From: Pelosinus fermentans JBW45
GTDB lineage: Bacteria; Bacillota; Negativicutes; DSM-13327
Assembly: GCF_000271665.2 (NCBI RefSeq)
Contig: NZ_CP010978.1
Location: forward strand, 4,184,501 to 4,248,500
Direction of reading: 5' to 3'
DNA: 64,000 nt
Shown here: positions 33,087 through 42,571 of the stretch, piece by piece
Layout of the letters: each line of letters starts with the position of its first letter
How positions within the stretch are numbered: the first letter of the stretch is position 1
Notes under the pieces: generated by a model
Seen by the model: only the letters and a program-made list of their open reading frames with translations
What the model was told of the DNA's origin: nothing
The model's database searches: none
Made by a program: the position numbers and the translations under genes

Positions 33087-33929
33087 TTGCAGATAGTTAC
33101 GAAGAAAGCGATCCGATATGGAATTATCATTTTAATTTTTATATTATTAGGACTAAGCTATATCGCCTTTCATTATTTCCAAGGCATACCAGTTTTAAAC
33201 TATCATCAAATCAACAATAAGGACCATAATACATTAACACTTAGCTCTACCGAATTTGAAGCGCAAATTAATTATTTATACCAGGAGGGTTATACCGGAA
33301 TCTCACCTGACCAACTAGCGGATTATTTGCAATCTGGAAAGAAACTTCCACCTAAACCTATTTTAATCACTTTGGATGATGGCTATAAAGATAATTATCA
33401 GGTAGCCTATCCAATCTTGCAAAAGTATCATTTTACCGCGACAATATTTGTAATCACCGATTTTGTGAACAATTACGGAAAATATTTAACATGGAATCAA
33501 ATAAGGGAAATGAGTGATAATGGGGTAAGTTTTGAAGCACATACTCTAAGTCATATTTCACTTCCAAAGGCTTCTGATGAGGAAATTCGTAATCAATTAG
33601 TCAAATCAAAGGAAGCGATAGAATGGCGGTTAGGTAAAAAGGTAGACTATTTAGCTTATCCAGGTGGAGAATATGATCAACGAGTAATCGGATTGGCAAA
33701 GGAAGCTGGCTATCGGGCAGCTTTTACCGTAAACTTTGGACGAGATAGGATAAATTCTACATTGTATACTTTAAATAGGATTCCTATCTTTGGGGGACAA
33801 TCACATACATTCTTTCGTTTTTGGCTACGTTTAAATTTTACGCAGACAATTAACGCCTTACAAAACCTCAAGGCCTATTTACTTAAAGAAGGTAATACTT
33901 CTATCGCTGGTTTGATCTATATCCCATAA
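33087..33929 (+). CDS. Membrane-anchored polysaccharide deacetylase (NodB fold)
   Basis: 280 residues from TTG 33087, behind AGGAG (33071-33075). A single N-terminal membrane anchor (GIIILIFILLGLSYIAFHYF) leads to the NodB catalytic domain outside the cytoplasm. The metal and catalytic motifs are ITLDDGYKDN, EAHTLSH (His pair) and AYPGGEYD. Such enzymes remove acetyl groups from peptidoglycan or exopolysaccharide. The closest family is the PgaB/IcaB-like and sporulation-type deacetylases. It is a single-gene unit, and 32680-33086 upstream has no gene I can see. Confidence 0.9.
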   Translation: MQIVTKKAIRYGIIILIFILLGLSYIAFHYFQGIPVLNYHQINNKDHNTLTLSSTEFEAQINYLYQEGYTGISPDQLADYLQSGKKLPPKPILITLDDGYKDNYQVAYPILQKYHFTATIFVITDFVNNYGKYLTWNQIREMSDNGVSFEAHTLSHISLPKASDEEIRNQLVKSKEAIEWRLGKKVDYLAYPGGEYDQRVIGLAKEAGYRAAFTVNFGRDRINSTLYTLNRIPIFGGQSHTFFRFWLRLNFTQTINALQNLKAYLLKEGNTSIAGLIYIP

Positions 33930-34090
33930 ATTTTATTGCGGTATAACCACGTGCGTTATGTGAACTATCATTTGACTCATATGATTCACATTAATCGTAG
34001 ACAGATTCCCCTATTTAATTGCTATCACTTTAACACCGTGAAACGAAAGCTTAATAGGTTCTTTTTAAAGCCTTTATCCCATTATAATAG

Positions 34091-34396
34091 TTATTGCTGT
34101 TTTCCTTCTAAAGCAGCAATCTTTGCCTTCATGGTCTCTAAATCCTGATGTAACATATTAATGCTGTTTTGCAGGTTTTGAACTTGTGTATTTGAGGAAC
34201 TATCCGATTTTGTTGATGGGGGATTCGACGATACTATCGCTTGTATTAGCAGGATGTTTTGCCCCACTGCTTCTACAAAGTTCCCCAAAATATTTAGTTG
34301 GTCTTCGTTAAAATTATCAGATACTATTATCGCTAGTAAAGCTGCGAGCAGTACCTGCTGCTCAGAGTCAAGAGAAAAGAGAATTGATTCTTCCAT
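34091..34396 (-). CDS. Small helical protein of unknown function
   Basis: 101 residues from ATG 34396 (GGTGGG six bases upstream). The N-terminal half is a hydrophobic helical pair (SEQQVLLAALLAIIVSDNFN, FVEAVGQNILLIQAIVSS), a Ser/Pro linker follows, then a C-terminal coiled coil (NLQNSINMLHQDLETMKAKI). No transmembrane signature is certain. I recognise no named family. A decayed, internally deleted copy lies at 20761-20957, so the locus has been duplicated together with its flanks. Confidence 0.75.
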   Translation of the reverse strand: MEESILFSLDSEQQVLLAALLAIIVSDNFNEDQLNILGNFVEAVGQNILLIQAIVSSNPPSTKSDSSSNTQVQNLQNSINMLHQDLETMKAKIAALEGKQQ

Positions 34397-34546
34397 GAGC
34401 AACCCACCTGAAACATTTTATAAACTATATGATGACACTAAGCAATGGATAACTTAATTTTTCTGTTTACTAAAAAGTCAAGGGACGGCAGGAAAAAATT
34501 GGGGTTCAGGCTTGAGTTCTTGTATCTTTATTGGCAAACAAATTAG

Positions 34547-34588
34547 AAATGTCCTCAATCCCTGCATACGCAAGGATTGAGGACATTT
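34547..34588 (-). terminator. Terminator of the chemoreceptor gene
   Basis: AAATGTCCTCAATCC (34547-34561) and its exact complement (34574-34588) form a 15-bp stem, 34 bp after the chemoreceptor stop. Confidence 0.8.
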
Positions 34589-34621
34589 TGCACCGTTATC
34601 AATGATACGGTTCTGCTATAC

Positions 34622-36565
34622 TTATATTCTAAACCTTTGAATAGCACTTTGCAAATCTTGAGCCATTTTTGCAAGACTCTGACTGGAGGATCCTATTTCT
34701 TCCATAGAAGCCGACTGTTCTTCAGTAGATGCCGATACTGTATGGGTTTGTCCCGCTGTTTCTTTACTAATCTTATGAATCATTTCCACAGAAGCAACAA
34801 CCTGCTCACTGCCACTCACCAATTGCTGAATTGCAGCCGAAATTTCTTTCACTTGGCTCGATACCTCGTTAACAAGTTTCATTATGTTATGAAAGCCTTC
34901 TCCTGTACTGCTTACAACTTCAGTTCCAATCTTAACCTCTTGCGTACCTTCATTCATTGCAGCAACAGCTTTATCTGTGTCATTTTGAATTTCGCCAATT
35001 AGATTGGCAATTTGCTTCGTTGCCTCCTGGGATTGTTCGGCAAGCCTACGTACTTCCTCAGCCACTACAGCAAAACCCCGTCCTTGCTCACCTGCGCGAG
35101 CTGCCTCAATAGCAGCATTTAAGGCAAGGAGATTCGTCTGTCCTGCAATACCGGAGATAACATCTACAATTTGTCCAATCTCCTTAGACCGGTCGCCTAG
35201 CTGTACCACTACATTTGCTGAATTAGTAACCGCCCTTTCAATATTTGCCATCTGGGAGATAGCTGTAGCAATTGACTTCGTACCGTCCTCAGCTGCCACC
35301 GATGTTTTCTCAGATATTTCAGATGCAGCGCTAGCGTTTGAAGCCACTTGGTGAATACCTGCTGACATTTTCTCGATGACCACAGTTGCCTCCCTAACAG
35401 CATTCACCTGATTTTCTGTTCCCTGTGCAACTTCAGTAATAGCGATAGCAATCTGACTTGTAACCTGGGAGGATTGCTCTGCACCGGCTGTCAGTTCCTC
35501 GGAGGAGGCTGCAAGTTGCTCAGCCGATTGAGAGATATTAAATACCAGTTTTCTTAGGTCTTTTACCATCTCATTAAAACTGCTAGCAAGATCGCCCATT
35601 TCATCTCGCGTTGTTATATCAACTTTATCGACTGCTAAGTTGCCGTTTGCAATTTCTCTAGCATGATTACATACTATTTTTATAGGCCGGACAAATTTAT
35701 TTGATATGAAGTATCCTAACGTGCCTATGATAAAGATCAACAAAGTAAGAACTATAACAAATCGTTTCTGCACAATTTTTATAGGAGCCATTACTACATC
35801 CTTTGAGACTTCAGAACAAATAATCCAACCCGTCTTAGCATCATAGGTGTAATAGACAAATTTAATATTTCCTTGATCATCCGTAATCGTTGTCGTACCA
35901 TTCTTACCTGTGAATCCATCTTGTATATAACTTTCCTTGCTTACATCTTTATGCTCGGCTGCAATGTTAGAATCAGTATGGGCCAAGATTTTCCCTGAGC
36001 GATCCACTATATAAGCTACAGACTGCCGCCCCGCCCTTTCCCGCAAAAAGTCATCTAAGACAGATAGCGGCAGGGCTCCCTGGATGACACCCGTAATCGT
36101 TTCTTGATTTTTAAGTGGCACGGCTAATACCACTATTGGTTTTCCATCTGACATACTAATGATAACATCAGATACCACTTCTTTACCATTTATTGAATCT
36201 TGGAAAAACTGTCGATGAGCCGCATTCCCAAGTTTTTGGTTATCATCACGAAAACGTTGGTTCCCCACTTTATCATCTACAACTAACTCCAACTTTGGAT
36301 AGAGCTTCCTAGCATCTACTAAATATGATTTTCCATTAGGATCCAAACTAATAATGCTAGGATTCTGAGCAAGTACTTTTAACACCACAAAGTGCATATC
36401 AAGATAATGGCTAACATCATTACGCACCGCAGATAATATTTCCATATTTTTCTCATTATATTCTTGTATCGTTTGATTGTAGATTAGATTGTAGTAATAA
36501 AATGAAGATAATACTAAAGGTAGACAGCTAACAATTAAAAGTATCATAATAATCCGTTTTTTCAT
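34622..36565 (-). CDS. Methyl-accepting chemotaxis protein (dCache sensor)
   Basis: 647 residues. First membrane helix about 5-25, then a large extracytoplasmic dCache-type sensor ([50 protein letters not shown]) to about 275, second membrane helix ([20 protein letters not shown]), and HAMP (about 300-350). The cytoplasmic signalling domain has the hairpin tip [20 protein letters not shown]. Methylation-type sites cluster around [11 protein letters not shown] near the C-terminus. The ligand is unknown; dCache receptors often bind amino acids or carboxylates. GGAGG precedes ATG 36565. It is a single-gene unit closed by the terminator at 34547-34588. Confidence 0.95.
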   Translation of the reverse strand: MKKRIIMILLIVSCLPLVLSSFYYYNLIYNQTIQEYNEKNMEILSAVRNDVSHYLDMHFVVLKVLAQNPSIISLDPNGKSYLVDARKLYPKLELVVDDKVGNQRFRDDNQKLGNAAHRQFFQDSINGKEVVSDVIISMSDGKPIVVLAVPLKNQETITGVIQGALPLSVLDDFLRERAGRQSVAYIVDRSGKILAHTDSNIAAEHKDVSKESYIQDGFTGKNGTTTITDDQGNIKFVYYTYDAKTGWIICSEVSKDVVMAPIKIVQKRFVIVLTLLIFIIGTLGYFISNKFVRPIKIVCNHAREIANGNLAVDKVDITTRDEMGDLASSFNEMVKDLRKLVFNISQSAEQLAASSEELTAGAEQSSQVTSQIAIAITEVAQGTENQVNAVREATVVIEKMSAGIHQVASNASAASEISEKTSVAAEDGTKSIATAISQMANIERAVTNSANVVVQLGDRSKEIGQIVDVISGIAGQTNLLALNAAIEAARAGEQGRGFAVVAEEVRRLAEQSQEATKQIANLIGEIQNDTDKAVAAMNEGTQEVKIGTEVVSSTGEGFHNIMKLVNEVSSQVKEISAAIQQLVSGSEQVVASVEMIHKISKETAGQTHTVSASTEEQSASMEEIGSSSQSLAKMAQDLQSAIQRFRI

Positions 36566-36721
36566 GTTTTACCTCCAACTGAATATTATTTTGCACTTTA
36601 CTGCAAATAAATGTAAGTACTAGATTCTCTTTCCCATCGCCTCCCTGTCCCTCACCAAACCTGTCCATGAGAACTAGAAGTCCCTCTTCCTCTCACCCTC
36701 CAGTGCATATCAGCACATGTA

Positions 36722-36776
36722 GGGTTATAATATTCTTATATATGAACCTTTTTCATATATAAGAATATTATAACCC
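36722..36776. repeat. Perfect 25-bp AT-rich inverted repeat with 5-nt loop
   Basis: Arms 36722-36746 and 36752-36776 are exact complements beginning GGGTTATAATATTC. It lies in the 346-bp gap between the flavoprotein gene and the chemoreceptor gene, with no T-run on either side. It could be a terminator for the flavoprotein gene (stop 36912, 136 bp away), a cruciform, or a small mobile hairpin. Confidence 0.6.
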
Positions 36777-36911
36777 ATATATTTCTACATAATATATCCT
36801 TTTCCTGCATTTTTATTTTTATCCTATTTGATTATATCTATATACATTTATTAAAGAAATCAGGAAGCCCGAACATTTCCTGGATTTTTGGCACCACATC
36901 AGGGCAATCTT

Positions 36912-37517
36912 TCACGGAACTGTTTCTGTGCTCCGATATTCCGGGAATCGTTCCGAAACCAGCGATGAACCGATATCCTTCATGACAGTGTGCAGATCTT
37001 TTCTTTCATGCGCCGGTCCATTTCGCATACCGGTAACGACAGGTACCTCTTTAACATCAAATTCCAGCAACTCAAACATGTGTTTCGTATAATCAATATA
37101 CGACTGGAACAGGCTGGAATCAGGATTACCCTGATTAAACGTAAGAATCAGCTTTTTTTGTGCGGCATTTTCTTCTTTGAAATACGGAGAGTATCTCGGA
37201 GAGAATCGTGCAAACATCCTATCGATGAATATCTTCGCCTGGGCACTCATCTGCATCATGTAAATCGGCGAGCCGAAAACAATGGCATCGGCATGATCAA
37301 TCGCATCATTAAGTTTCTGCATGTCGTCTTTGATAACACAACCCTGATCGCCCTTGTGGCAGCCCCAGCAACCCTGGCACGGTTTGATATCAAGATCGCT
37401 GCAATACCATGATTGGGTTTCGGCGCCATGTACTTTCGCACCTTCGAGTATTTGGTTTACGATCCAAGCGGTATTGCCTTCTTTCCGCGGACTTGCAATA
37501 AATCCCATGACTTTCAT
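36912..37517 (-). CDS. NADPH-dependent FMN reductase / iron-sulfur flavoprotein-like
   Basis: 201 residues from ATG 37517 (AAGGAGGAAAGAGG upstream). Flavodoxin-like FMN fold: MGFIASPRKEGNTAWIVNQI (phosphate loop), VFGSPIYMMQMSAQAK (isoalloxazine loop). The cysteine run CQGCWGCHKGDQGC near residue 48 resembles the compact 4Fe-4S motif of iron-sulfur flavoproteins (Isf), with spacing C-x2-C-x2-C-x6-C. It probably transfers electrons or protects against oxidants in the anaerobic cytoplasm. A MarR gene lies directly upstream on the same strand. The longer frame upstream lacks a ribosome site. Confidence 0.85.
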   Translation of the reverse strand: MKVMGFIASPRKEGNTAWIVNQILEGAKVHGAETQSWYCSDLDIKPCQGCWGCHKGDQGCVIKDDMQKLNDAIDHADAIVFGSPIYMMQMSAQAKIFIDRMFARFSPRYSPYFKEENAAQKKLILTFNQGNPDSSLFQSYIDYTKHMFELLEFDVKEVPVVTGMRNGPAHERKDLHTVMKDIGSSLVSERFPEYRSTETVP

Positions 37518-37609
37518 TTTTCCTCTTTCCTCCTTATCAAGGATTTGTTCTGTATATTGTGTATTGATTGATTTAAATTTACACATTTAAATTTCTCATC
37601 TCTCAAAAA

Positions 37610-37645
37610 AGAATGGTTATGTTTCCCCGGAAACATAACCATTCT
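37610..37645. repeat. 17-bp perfect hairpin upstream of the flavoprotein gene
   Basis: AGAATGGTTATGTTTCC (37610-37626) and its complement (37629-37645) with only two bases between. On the minus strand it would sit in the leader or promoter of the flavoprotein gene, and the left flank (plus 37605-37609) is A-rich, giving a T-run on the minus strand. Terminator, attenuator or operator are all possible. Confidence 0.5.
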
Positions 37646-37684
37646 ATCGCTTTATTGTTTCTTTGTCAACAATATATATAAAAA

Positions 37685-37733
37685 AAAGGGAGCTGTATCA
37701 TGCGCTGATGTTCCAGCGTTTTGATACAGCCCC
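37685..37733 (-). terminator. Terminator of the MarR gene
   Basis: GGG.GCTGTATCA (37688-37700) pairs with TGATACAGC.CCC (37722-37733) with one mismatch, then a seven-T run on the minus strand. It lies 28 bp after the MarR stop. Confidence 0.7.
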
Positions 37734-37761
37734 CTTTAGGCTACTTTTTGATACAACCCCA

Positions 37762-38247
37762 TTATTCAAAATCATTTGGATTTGTTATATCTACACCTAG
37801 CTTCTTTATTTCTGCATCCAAATGCCTACTATACTTTTCCACGAAGCTAAGCATACTATCAAATTGTTCCTCGGTTACTTGCTCAAATACGGCTTTATCC
37901 CGCTCTTGAAACTCTTTGTGCAGTTCCTCATGGACTTTGTTAATTACTTTCCCTTGCTCAGTAAGCCTAAAATAGATTTCTTTCTTGTTATCCTGTTTCT
38001 GGTAGCTTTCGATAATGCCTTTTTTTATGAGCTTCTTAGTTAGTTTACTTATGGCACCCCTAGTCACATAAAAGGACTCCGCAAGTTTTGTCACGTTGGA
38101 ATCTACATTTCTTCCAATATATTCGATGCAATGTACTTCAGAAGATTTATAACCCTTAAGACTGTCTTTCATCTTAAACTTATTAAGCGAAACCATCTTG
38201 TTTAATAAGTCCCTGAAACCCATTATGACCCGTTCTTCTTTGTTCAT
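37762..38247 (-). CDS. MarR-family transcriptional regulator
   Basis: 161 residues from ATG 38247 (GGGAGG upstream). Winged helix: VHCIEYIGRNVDSNVTKLAE, then SFYVTRGAISKLTKKLIKKG and the wing IESYQKQDNKKEIYFRLTEQ. The helical ends are dimerisation segments. It lies just upstream of the flavoprotein gene and is separated from it by a terminator. ACAATAT-type repeats occur in both upstream regions (38277-38323 and 37667-37676), which suggests common control by this regulator; inference. Confidence 0.9.
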   Translation of the reverse strand: MNKEERVIMGFRDLLNKMVSLNKFKMKDSLKGYKSSEVHCIEYIGRNVDSNVTKLAESFYVTRGAISKLTKKLIKKGIIESYQKQDNKKEIYFRLTEQGKVINKVHEELHKEFQERDKAVFEQVTEEQFDSMLSFVEKYSRHLDAEIKKLGVDITNPNDFE

Positions 38248-38446
38248 GGCCTGTCCTCCCACCCGTTGGTGCATTAACAATATTATATTAAATTTTTGTT
38301 TTTTCTATTTCAACAATATTAAAATAGGACACTGGGGACATTCCCTTTCTCCGTATCAGGTATAACAGTCAAATTATGTAACAATCTATAAATACATTGG
38401 ACAGATCCCCTTCCCTTGTCCCTCAAACCACCGTTCATGACTGTCA

Positions 38447-39307
38447 CTAGCGTTCTAACATGCGATAAATCGCTTTTGCTACACCATGTTCCACATTACT
38501 TGCCGTGATATATTTCGCCACCTCTTTAATTTCGGGTATTGCATTCTCCATAGCAAATGAATTGGGAAACTCTACAAACATAGAATAATCATTAAACCCA
38601 TCGCCTAAAATAGCTACTTCGTCTTTATTTATACCCATTCTTGCTGCAGCTTTGGCTAATATCCGTCCTTTGGTTGCATACCTGTCATTAATTTCAATAT
38701 TCGTTGTAAAGCTAGACGATACCACTATTCCTCTCAATTTATTTAATTTTTCTCGTGGTCCATTTAATTCATCAGCTGAATCTGCAAAAGAAATAAATTT
38801 GCCTATTTCTACATTACTTTTTAAAAATTCATCGATATTCGTTATGTATTTCATTTTAACAAAATGCGGATGATTCAACGCATTTCGGTAAATTTCATTT
38901 GGATCTGTAATATGCGGTCGGAAGATCTTTGATCGTTTAACCATACTATCTAATATTTCTTCCTCTGTATTTGTTGTATAATATCCATCATTTGTATATA
39001 TCTCAGCTGCTAGATTCCCCTCAGACAGTATGCTTATAATTTCATTTACCAAACTCTTATCAATATAAATTCCTTCAACGATTGTACCAGCACTATCCCG
39101 ATACTCTCCTCCATTCAAAACCACACATTCACATGTTAAGCCATATTCATCTAAGTATGGCTTAACGTCCTCATAGGCTCTACCAGTTGCAATAGCAAAC
39201 TTTATTCCTTTTTTTTGCGCTGCGTGAATCGCTTCTAGATTTTCCTTTGAAATTTTCTGATCAAATATGAGCGTTCCGTCCATGTCAGATGCAATTAATT
39301 TTATCAT
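38447..39307 (-). CDS. HAD-superfamily Cof-type sugar phosphatase
   Basis: 286 residues. Motif I is ASDMDGTLIF (nucleophile Asp9, acid/base Asp11), motif II IATGRAYED, motif III Lys in YATKGRILAKAA, and motif IV LGDGFNDYSMF. The C2B cap lies between motifs II and III. Cof proteins dephosphorylate sugar phosphates or similar metabolites in the cytoplasm, with broad specificity. GGAG lies nine bases before ATG 39307. Single-gene unit. The gap on the right, 39308-39749, holds only the hairpin at 39514-39551. Confidence 0.92.
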   Translation of the reverse strand: MIKLIASDMDGTLIFDQKISKENLEAIHAAQKKGIKFAIATGRAYEDVKPYLDEYGLTCECVVLNGGEYRDSAGTIVEGIYIDKSLVNEIISILSEGNLAAEIYTNDGYYTTNTEEEILDSMVKRSKIFRPHITDPNEIYRNALNHPHFVKMKYITNIDEFLKSNVEIGKFISFADSADELNGPREKLNKLRGIVVSSSFTTNIEINDRYATKGRILAKAAARMGINKDEVAILGDGFNDYSMFVEFPNSFAMENAIPEIKEVAKYITASNVEHGVAKAIYRMLER

Positions 39308-39513
39308 TTAAAAATTCTCCAATATATATTTTTTGCTTGTTTTTATTAGAAAGTTTTTCTTTCTTTTTCAGAAGTCCATGCCATAATCTTGATTTACTAG
39401 CCTTGAAATAGCATTCAAAATAGTTTTTCAGTGGTTTCGGACGGTTCCGATGAGTCATCCAATAATTAAAATCCCTCACTCTATCTTTTATAATATTTCC
39501 TATAAATACAAAG

Positions 39514-39551
39514 AACTCCTGCCAAAATTTCTACAAAATTGAGCAGGAGTT
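39514..39551. terminator. Hairpin terminator downstream of the BKACE operon
   Basis: AACTCCTGC (39514-39522) pairs with GCAGGAGTT (39543-39551), followed on the plus strand by TTTTTCGCTATTA. It lies about 200 bp beyond the last operon gene on the minus strand. A near-identical hairpin with the same TTCGCTRTTA tail occurs at 61096-61150, so it may be a dispersed repeat used as a terminator. Confidence 0.55.
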
Positions 39552-39749
39552 TTTTCGCTATTACAAATAGTACAGTTCATTTTACATATTCTATTATATC
39601 ATTTAACCTTTGATATTCATGCCTTTAGTTGTTATTTTTAGAGCGTTTTAGAGCGATTGTTTTCGCACACTCTGACGTCCCTAAATATCCTCCTAAATGT
39701 CCTCCAACCGCGCTGTCAGAAAGTTTTTGTCGTGGCTGTTGTCAAACAC

Positions 39750-40403
39750 TTAAACGATTGGCATGGTGCACATTTGAGGCTTTATCACAAATTCAGCCAC
39801 AGTATTGGTCCTCACTTCATCTACCGTAACCCCCGGTGCAATTTCTAGAAGAAGTAAACCTGCCGGAGTTACTTCAAATACACACAAGTTGGTAATAATA
39901 AAATTAACAACGCCTTTACCGGTTAAGGGAAGAGTACATTTTTTTAATATTTTGGGGCTGCCATCTTTTGTAGTATGTTCCATAGCGACGATGACCTTCT
40001 TGGCTCCCGATACCAGATCCATAGCTCCGCCCATACCCGGCACCAATTTCCCTGGCACCATCCAGTTGGCGAGATTTCCTTCCTGATCAACTTCTAATGC
40101 CCCCAGAACAGTCATATCCACGTGCCCGCCCCGAATGATGGCAAACGACATGGCACTGTCAAATACCGCTCCGCCAGGGATAATGGAAACTGCCTTGCCG
40201 CCAGCATTCACCAGATCCACATCGGCAACTGGGCCGTCCAAAGGAGCCAGCCCTAAAAAACCATTCTCTGACTGAAGAATAACGCTAATACCAGTTGGCA
40301 GGAAATCAGCTGCTAATGTGGGTATCCCTATGCCAAGGTTCACAACATACCCATCCTCAAACTCCTGAGCTACCCGCTTCGCTATAATCGTTTTTGCATC
40401 CAT
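39750..40403 (-). CDS. atoA: 3-oxoacid/acetate CoA-transferase subunit B
   Basis: 217 residues from ATG 40403 (GGGGGAT upstream). AKRVAQEFEDGYVVNLGIGIP opens the family domain. The catalytic glutamate is in SENGFLGL, and GGHVDMTVLGALEVDQEGNL and GMGGAMDLVSGAKKVIVAME are family motifs. With subunit A (14 bp upstream) it moves CoA from an acyl-CoA to a free acid such as acetoacetate. In this operon it would activate the acetoacetate released by the BKACE enzyme. Last gene of the operon. Confidence 0.93.
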   Translation of the reverse strand: MDAKTIIAKRVAQEFEDGYVVNLGIGIPTLAADFLPTGISVILQSENGFLGLAPLDGPVADVDLVNAGGKAVSIIPGGAVFDSAMSFAIIRGGHVDMTVLGALEVDQEGNLANWMVPGKLVPGMGGAMDLVSGAKKVIVAMEHTTKDGSPKILKKCTLPLTGKGVVNFIITNLCVFEVTPAGLLLLEIAPGVTVDEVRTNTVAEFVIKPQMCTMPIV

Positions 40404-40417
40404 TTTTATATCCCCCA

Positions 40418-41065
40418 TTACCCCTTGATAATCCAATCAACAAATATGCCCGGCGTCATCACTTGATCCGGATCAATCTGACCTTTTTCTACAATGTTTT
40501 CAGCCTCAACGATAACCACTTTAGCTGCCATGGCCATCAAGGGGTTAAAGTTGCGGGCTGAACGATAAAATATCAAATTCCCGGCTGTATCGGCAGTATG
40601 TGCCTTAATCAGTGCCACATCAGCCTTCAAGGATTTTTCCAGTAGAAATTCTCTCCCGTCTACTGTTATAACTTCCTTCCCCTCAGCGACAATCGTTCCA
40701 AGACCCGTTGGCGTGAGTATGCCACCTAATCCGGCGCCACCGGCACGAATCTGCTCGGCTAGAGTACCCTGGGGAATCAGTTCCACCTCAAGTTCTCCAG
40801 TATTCATCTGCCTCCCTGTTTCGGGATTAGTTCCGATATGAGAGACCACTGCCTTCTTTAGTTGTCGGCTAACCACAAGTTTGCCGATACCTTTATCGGG
40901 CATAGCCGTATCATTCGCAATGCAAGTCAGATTTTTCGTCCCTTTGTTAACCAGTGCATCTATCAGGCGTTCGGGCGTCCCCGCTCCGAGGAAGCCACCG
41001 ATCATAACAGTCATATTTTCCTGCACAAATTCAAGTGCTTGTTCAATCGTCGTAATTTTGGACAT
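40418..41065 (-). CDS. atoD: 3-oxoacid/acetate CoA-transferase subunit A
   Basis: 215 residues. It has the typical alpha subunit sequence: MTVMIGGFLGAGTPERLIDA (CoA-binding glycine loop), then SHIGTNPETGRQMNTGELEV and AGGAGLGGILTPTGLGT. GGAGG precedes ATG 41065. It is the partner of the subunit B gene 14 bp downstream; the heterotetramer is cytoplasmic. Gene order permease, A, B fits acetoacetate or butyrate metabolism, as in ato operons. The exact acyl substrates cannot be read from sequence. Confidence 0.93.
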   Translation of the reverse strand: MSKITTIEQALEFVQENMTVMIGGFLGAGTPERLIDALVNKGTKNLTCIANDTAMPDKGIGKLVVSRQLKKAVVSHIGTNPETGRQMNTGELEVELIPQGTLAEQIRAGGAGLGGILTPTGLGTIVAEGKEVITVDGREFLLEKSLKADVALIKAHTADTAGNLIFYRSARNFNPLMAMAAKVVIVEAENIVEKGQIDPDQVMTPGIFVDWIIKG

Positions 41066-41134
41066 ACCTTGCCTCCAATTTTATTTTGGCAGAAAAAGTC
41101 GGCTATTCCGGCTTTCTCTGCCAAAAACTCTCTC

Positions 41135-42532
41135 TTATATAATGCCTGTCACCATATGAATAAGAATAACAGCAAAAGCGGCTACCGTTTTAATACCAAC
41201 GATGGCACCGATATCCCCATACGATTGTTTATGCGTCAAACCACATACTGCAATAATGGTAATCACTGCGCCATTATGCGGCATACTGTCCATCCCGCCT
41301 GAAGCCATGGCTGCAACACGATGAAGAACCTCTGGAGACATACCTATAGCATTTGCCCAGGTCAGCCAATCTTTGGCCATCAAATCAAGAGCGATGGACA
41401 TCCCTCCGGATGCAGAACCAGTAATACCAGCTAATGTAGTTATAGTCACAGCTTCGGACATTAACGGCGTACCACCTAAATGGATACCCAAGAGTGCATC
41501 AGCGATGGACTTAAAGCCAGGTAACGAAGCAATAACATTACCATAGCCAACTTCAGAAGCGGTGTTCATAATTGCCAAAAGTGATCCGATAGCTCCTGCA
41601 TTTAATGCATTTGCCAAACCACCTTTGGGCAAGTTGCGGTAACCTAAGCCAATTGCCAAGACAATTCCAATGACAACAGCGATAATCAACGACCAGATTG
41701 CTAAAACATTCTTAACAGCAGGAGCAACCAGCGGTAATTTCATACCAATGAACGGAGCCAGAATATCGGGATTCCATTGATAGACGTTAGTCATAATAAA
41801 GTTAATAGACAATACGGCAAGCAGTGGTAACATCGCCAGTTTCCAGTCGGGGAGGGCACTAGTGTCGGCTTCGTCTGGTTCTAGGATATGACCTTCGCCG
41901 TAAAATTCTCCAGCGGCATGGGCTTTTTTAAGACGCCATTGAAAATAATACATACCACCAGCAAAAATCATTATTGACCCGATAATACCCAACAAAGGTG
42001 CGGCGTAGACATTCGTACCAAAAAAATTCGCAGGGATAATATTTTGTATTTGGGGCGTACCTGGCAGAGCATCCATGGTATATGTGCATCCACCTAATAC
42101 AATAATTCCTGGTATGAATCGTTTGGGAACACCAGCTTCCTTGAAAAGTGCCGCGGCGAAAGGATAGATAACGAATACAATGACGAAGAGGCTTACCCCG
42201 CCATAGGCCAATACACCACCCGCAATTACTACCGCTAAGATAGCGCGATCTTTTCCTACGATTTGCAGTATCTTATAAGCTATCGCCTTGGCGAAACCTG
42301 TTCCCTCCATGAGTTTGCCAAAAACGGCCCCCAGCATAAAGATAGGGAAAAATGACTTTACATAAACTACTGCCTTCGCCATGAACAATTCAGTGTATGA
42401 GGGCATCACTGAAAAACCTTGGCTTGCAGCTGCCATGAGTGCAAAAATCGGTGCAAATAGAATGACGGAAAAACCCCTGTACGCCATGAACATCAGCAAA
42501 AACAAACTGAGCAATATCCCAAATACTTCCAC
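41135..42532 (-). CDS. GntP-family organic acid permease
   Basis: 465 residues with about 12 membrane helices. Features of the GntP/CitMHS-like permeases include VFGKLMEGTGFAKAIAYKIL, AGITGSASGGMSIALDL and ASGGMDSMPHNGAVITIIAV. It starts at GTG 42532 (GGGAGG nine bases upstream). GntP proteins import gluconate, hydroxybutyrate or other hydroxy acids with protons. Here it is presumably the uptake route for the hydroxy or keto acid consumed by the PanE-like dehydrogenase and BKACE encoded just upstream. Confidence 0.88.
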   Translation of the reverse strand: MEVFGILLSLFLLMFMAYRGFSVILFAPIFALMAAASQGFSVMPSYTELFMAKAVVYVKSFFPIFMLGAVFGKLMEGTGFAKAIAYKILQIVGKDRAILAVVIAGGVLAYGGVSLFVIVFVIYPFAAALFKEAGVPKRFIPGIIVLGGCTYTMDALPGTPQIQNIIPANFFGTNVYAAPLLGIIGSIMIFAGGMYYFQWRLKKAHAAGEFYGEGHILEPDEADTSALPDWKLAMLPLLAVLSINFIMTNVYQWNPDILAPFIGMKLPLVAPAVKNVLAIWSLIIAVVIGIVLAIGLGYRNLPKGGLANALNAGAIGSLLAIMNTASEVGYGNVIASLPGFKSIADALLGIHLGGTPLMSEAVTITTLAGITGSASGGMSIALDLMAKDWLTWANAIGMSPEVLHRVAAMASGGMDSMPHNGAVITIIAVCGLTHKQSYGDIGAIVGIKTVAAFAVILIHMVTGII

Positions 42533-42571
42533 AGTAGATTGCCTCCCTATATTTCATTTTTATTAGCCGAC

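Noticed and set aside
34577-35402. Frames opposite the chemoreceptor gene on both strands
   Set aside because: Shadows of the repetitive coiled-coil signalling domain; no independent signals.
39285-39479. 64-codon basic frame on the minus strand overlapping the HAD gene start
   Set aside because: No ribosome site, overlaps a gene with a well-supported start, and no family recognised.
39610-39749. Possible coding remnant between the HAD gene and the CoA-transferase
   Set aside because: Short frames on both strands with no recognisable protein; called empty apart from the hairpin.
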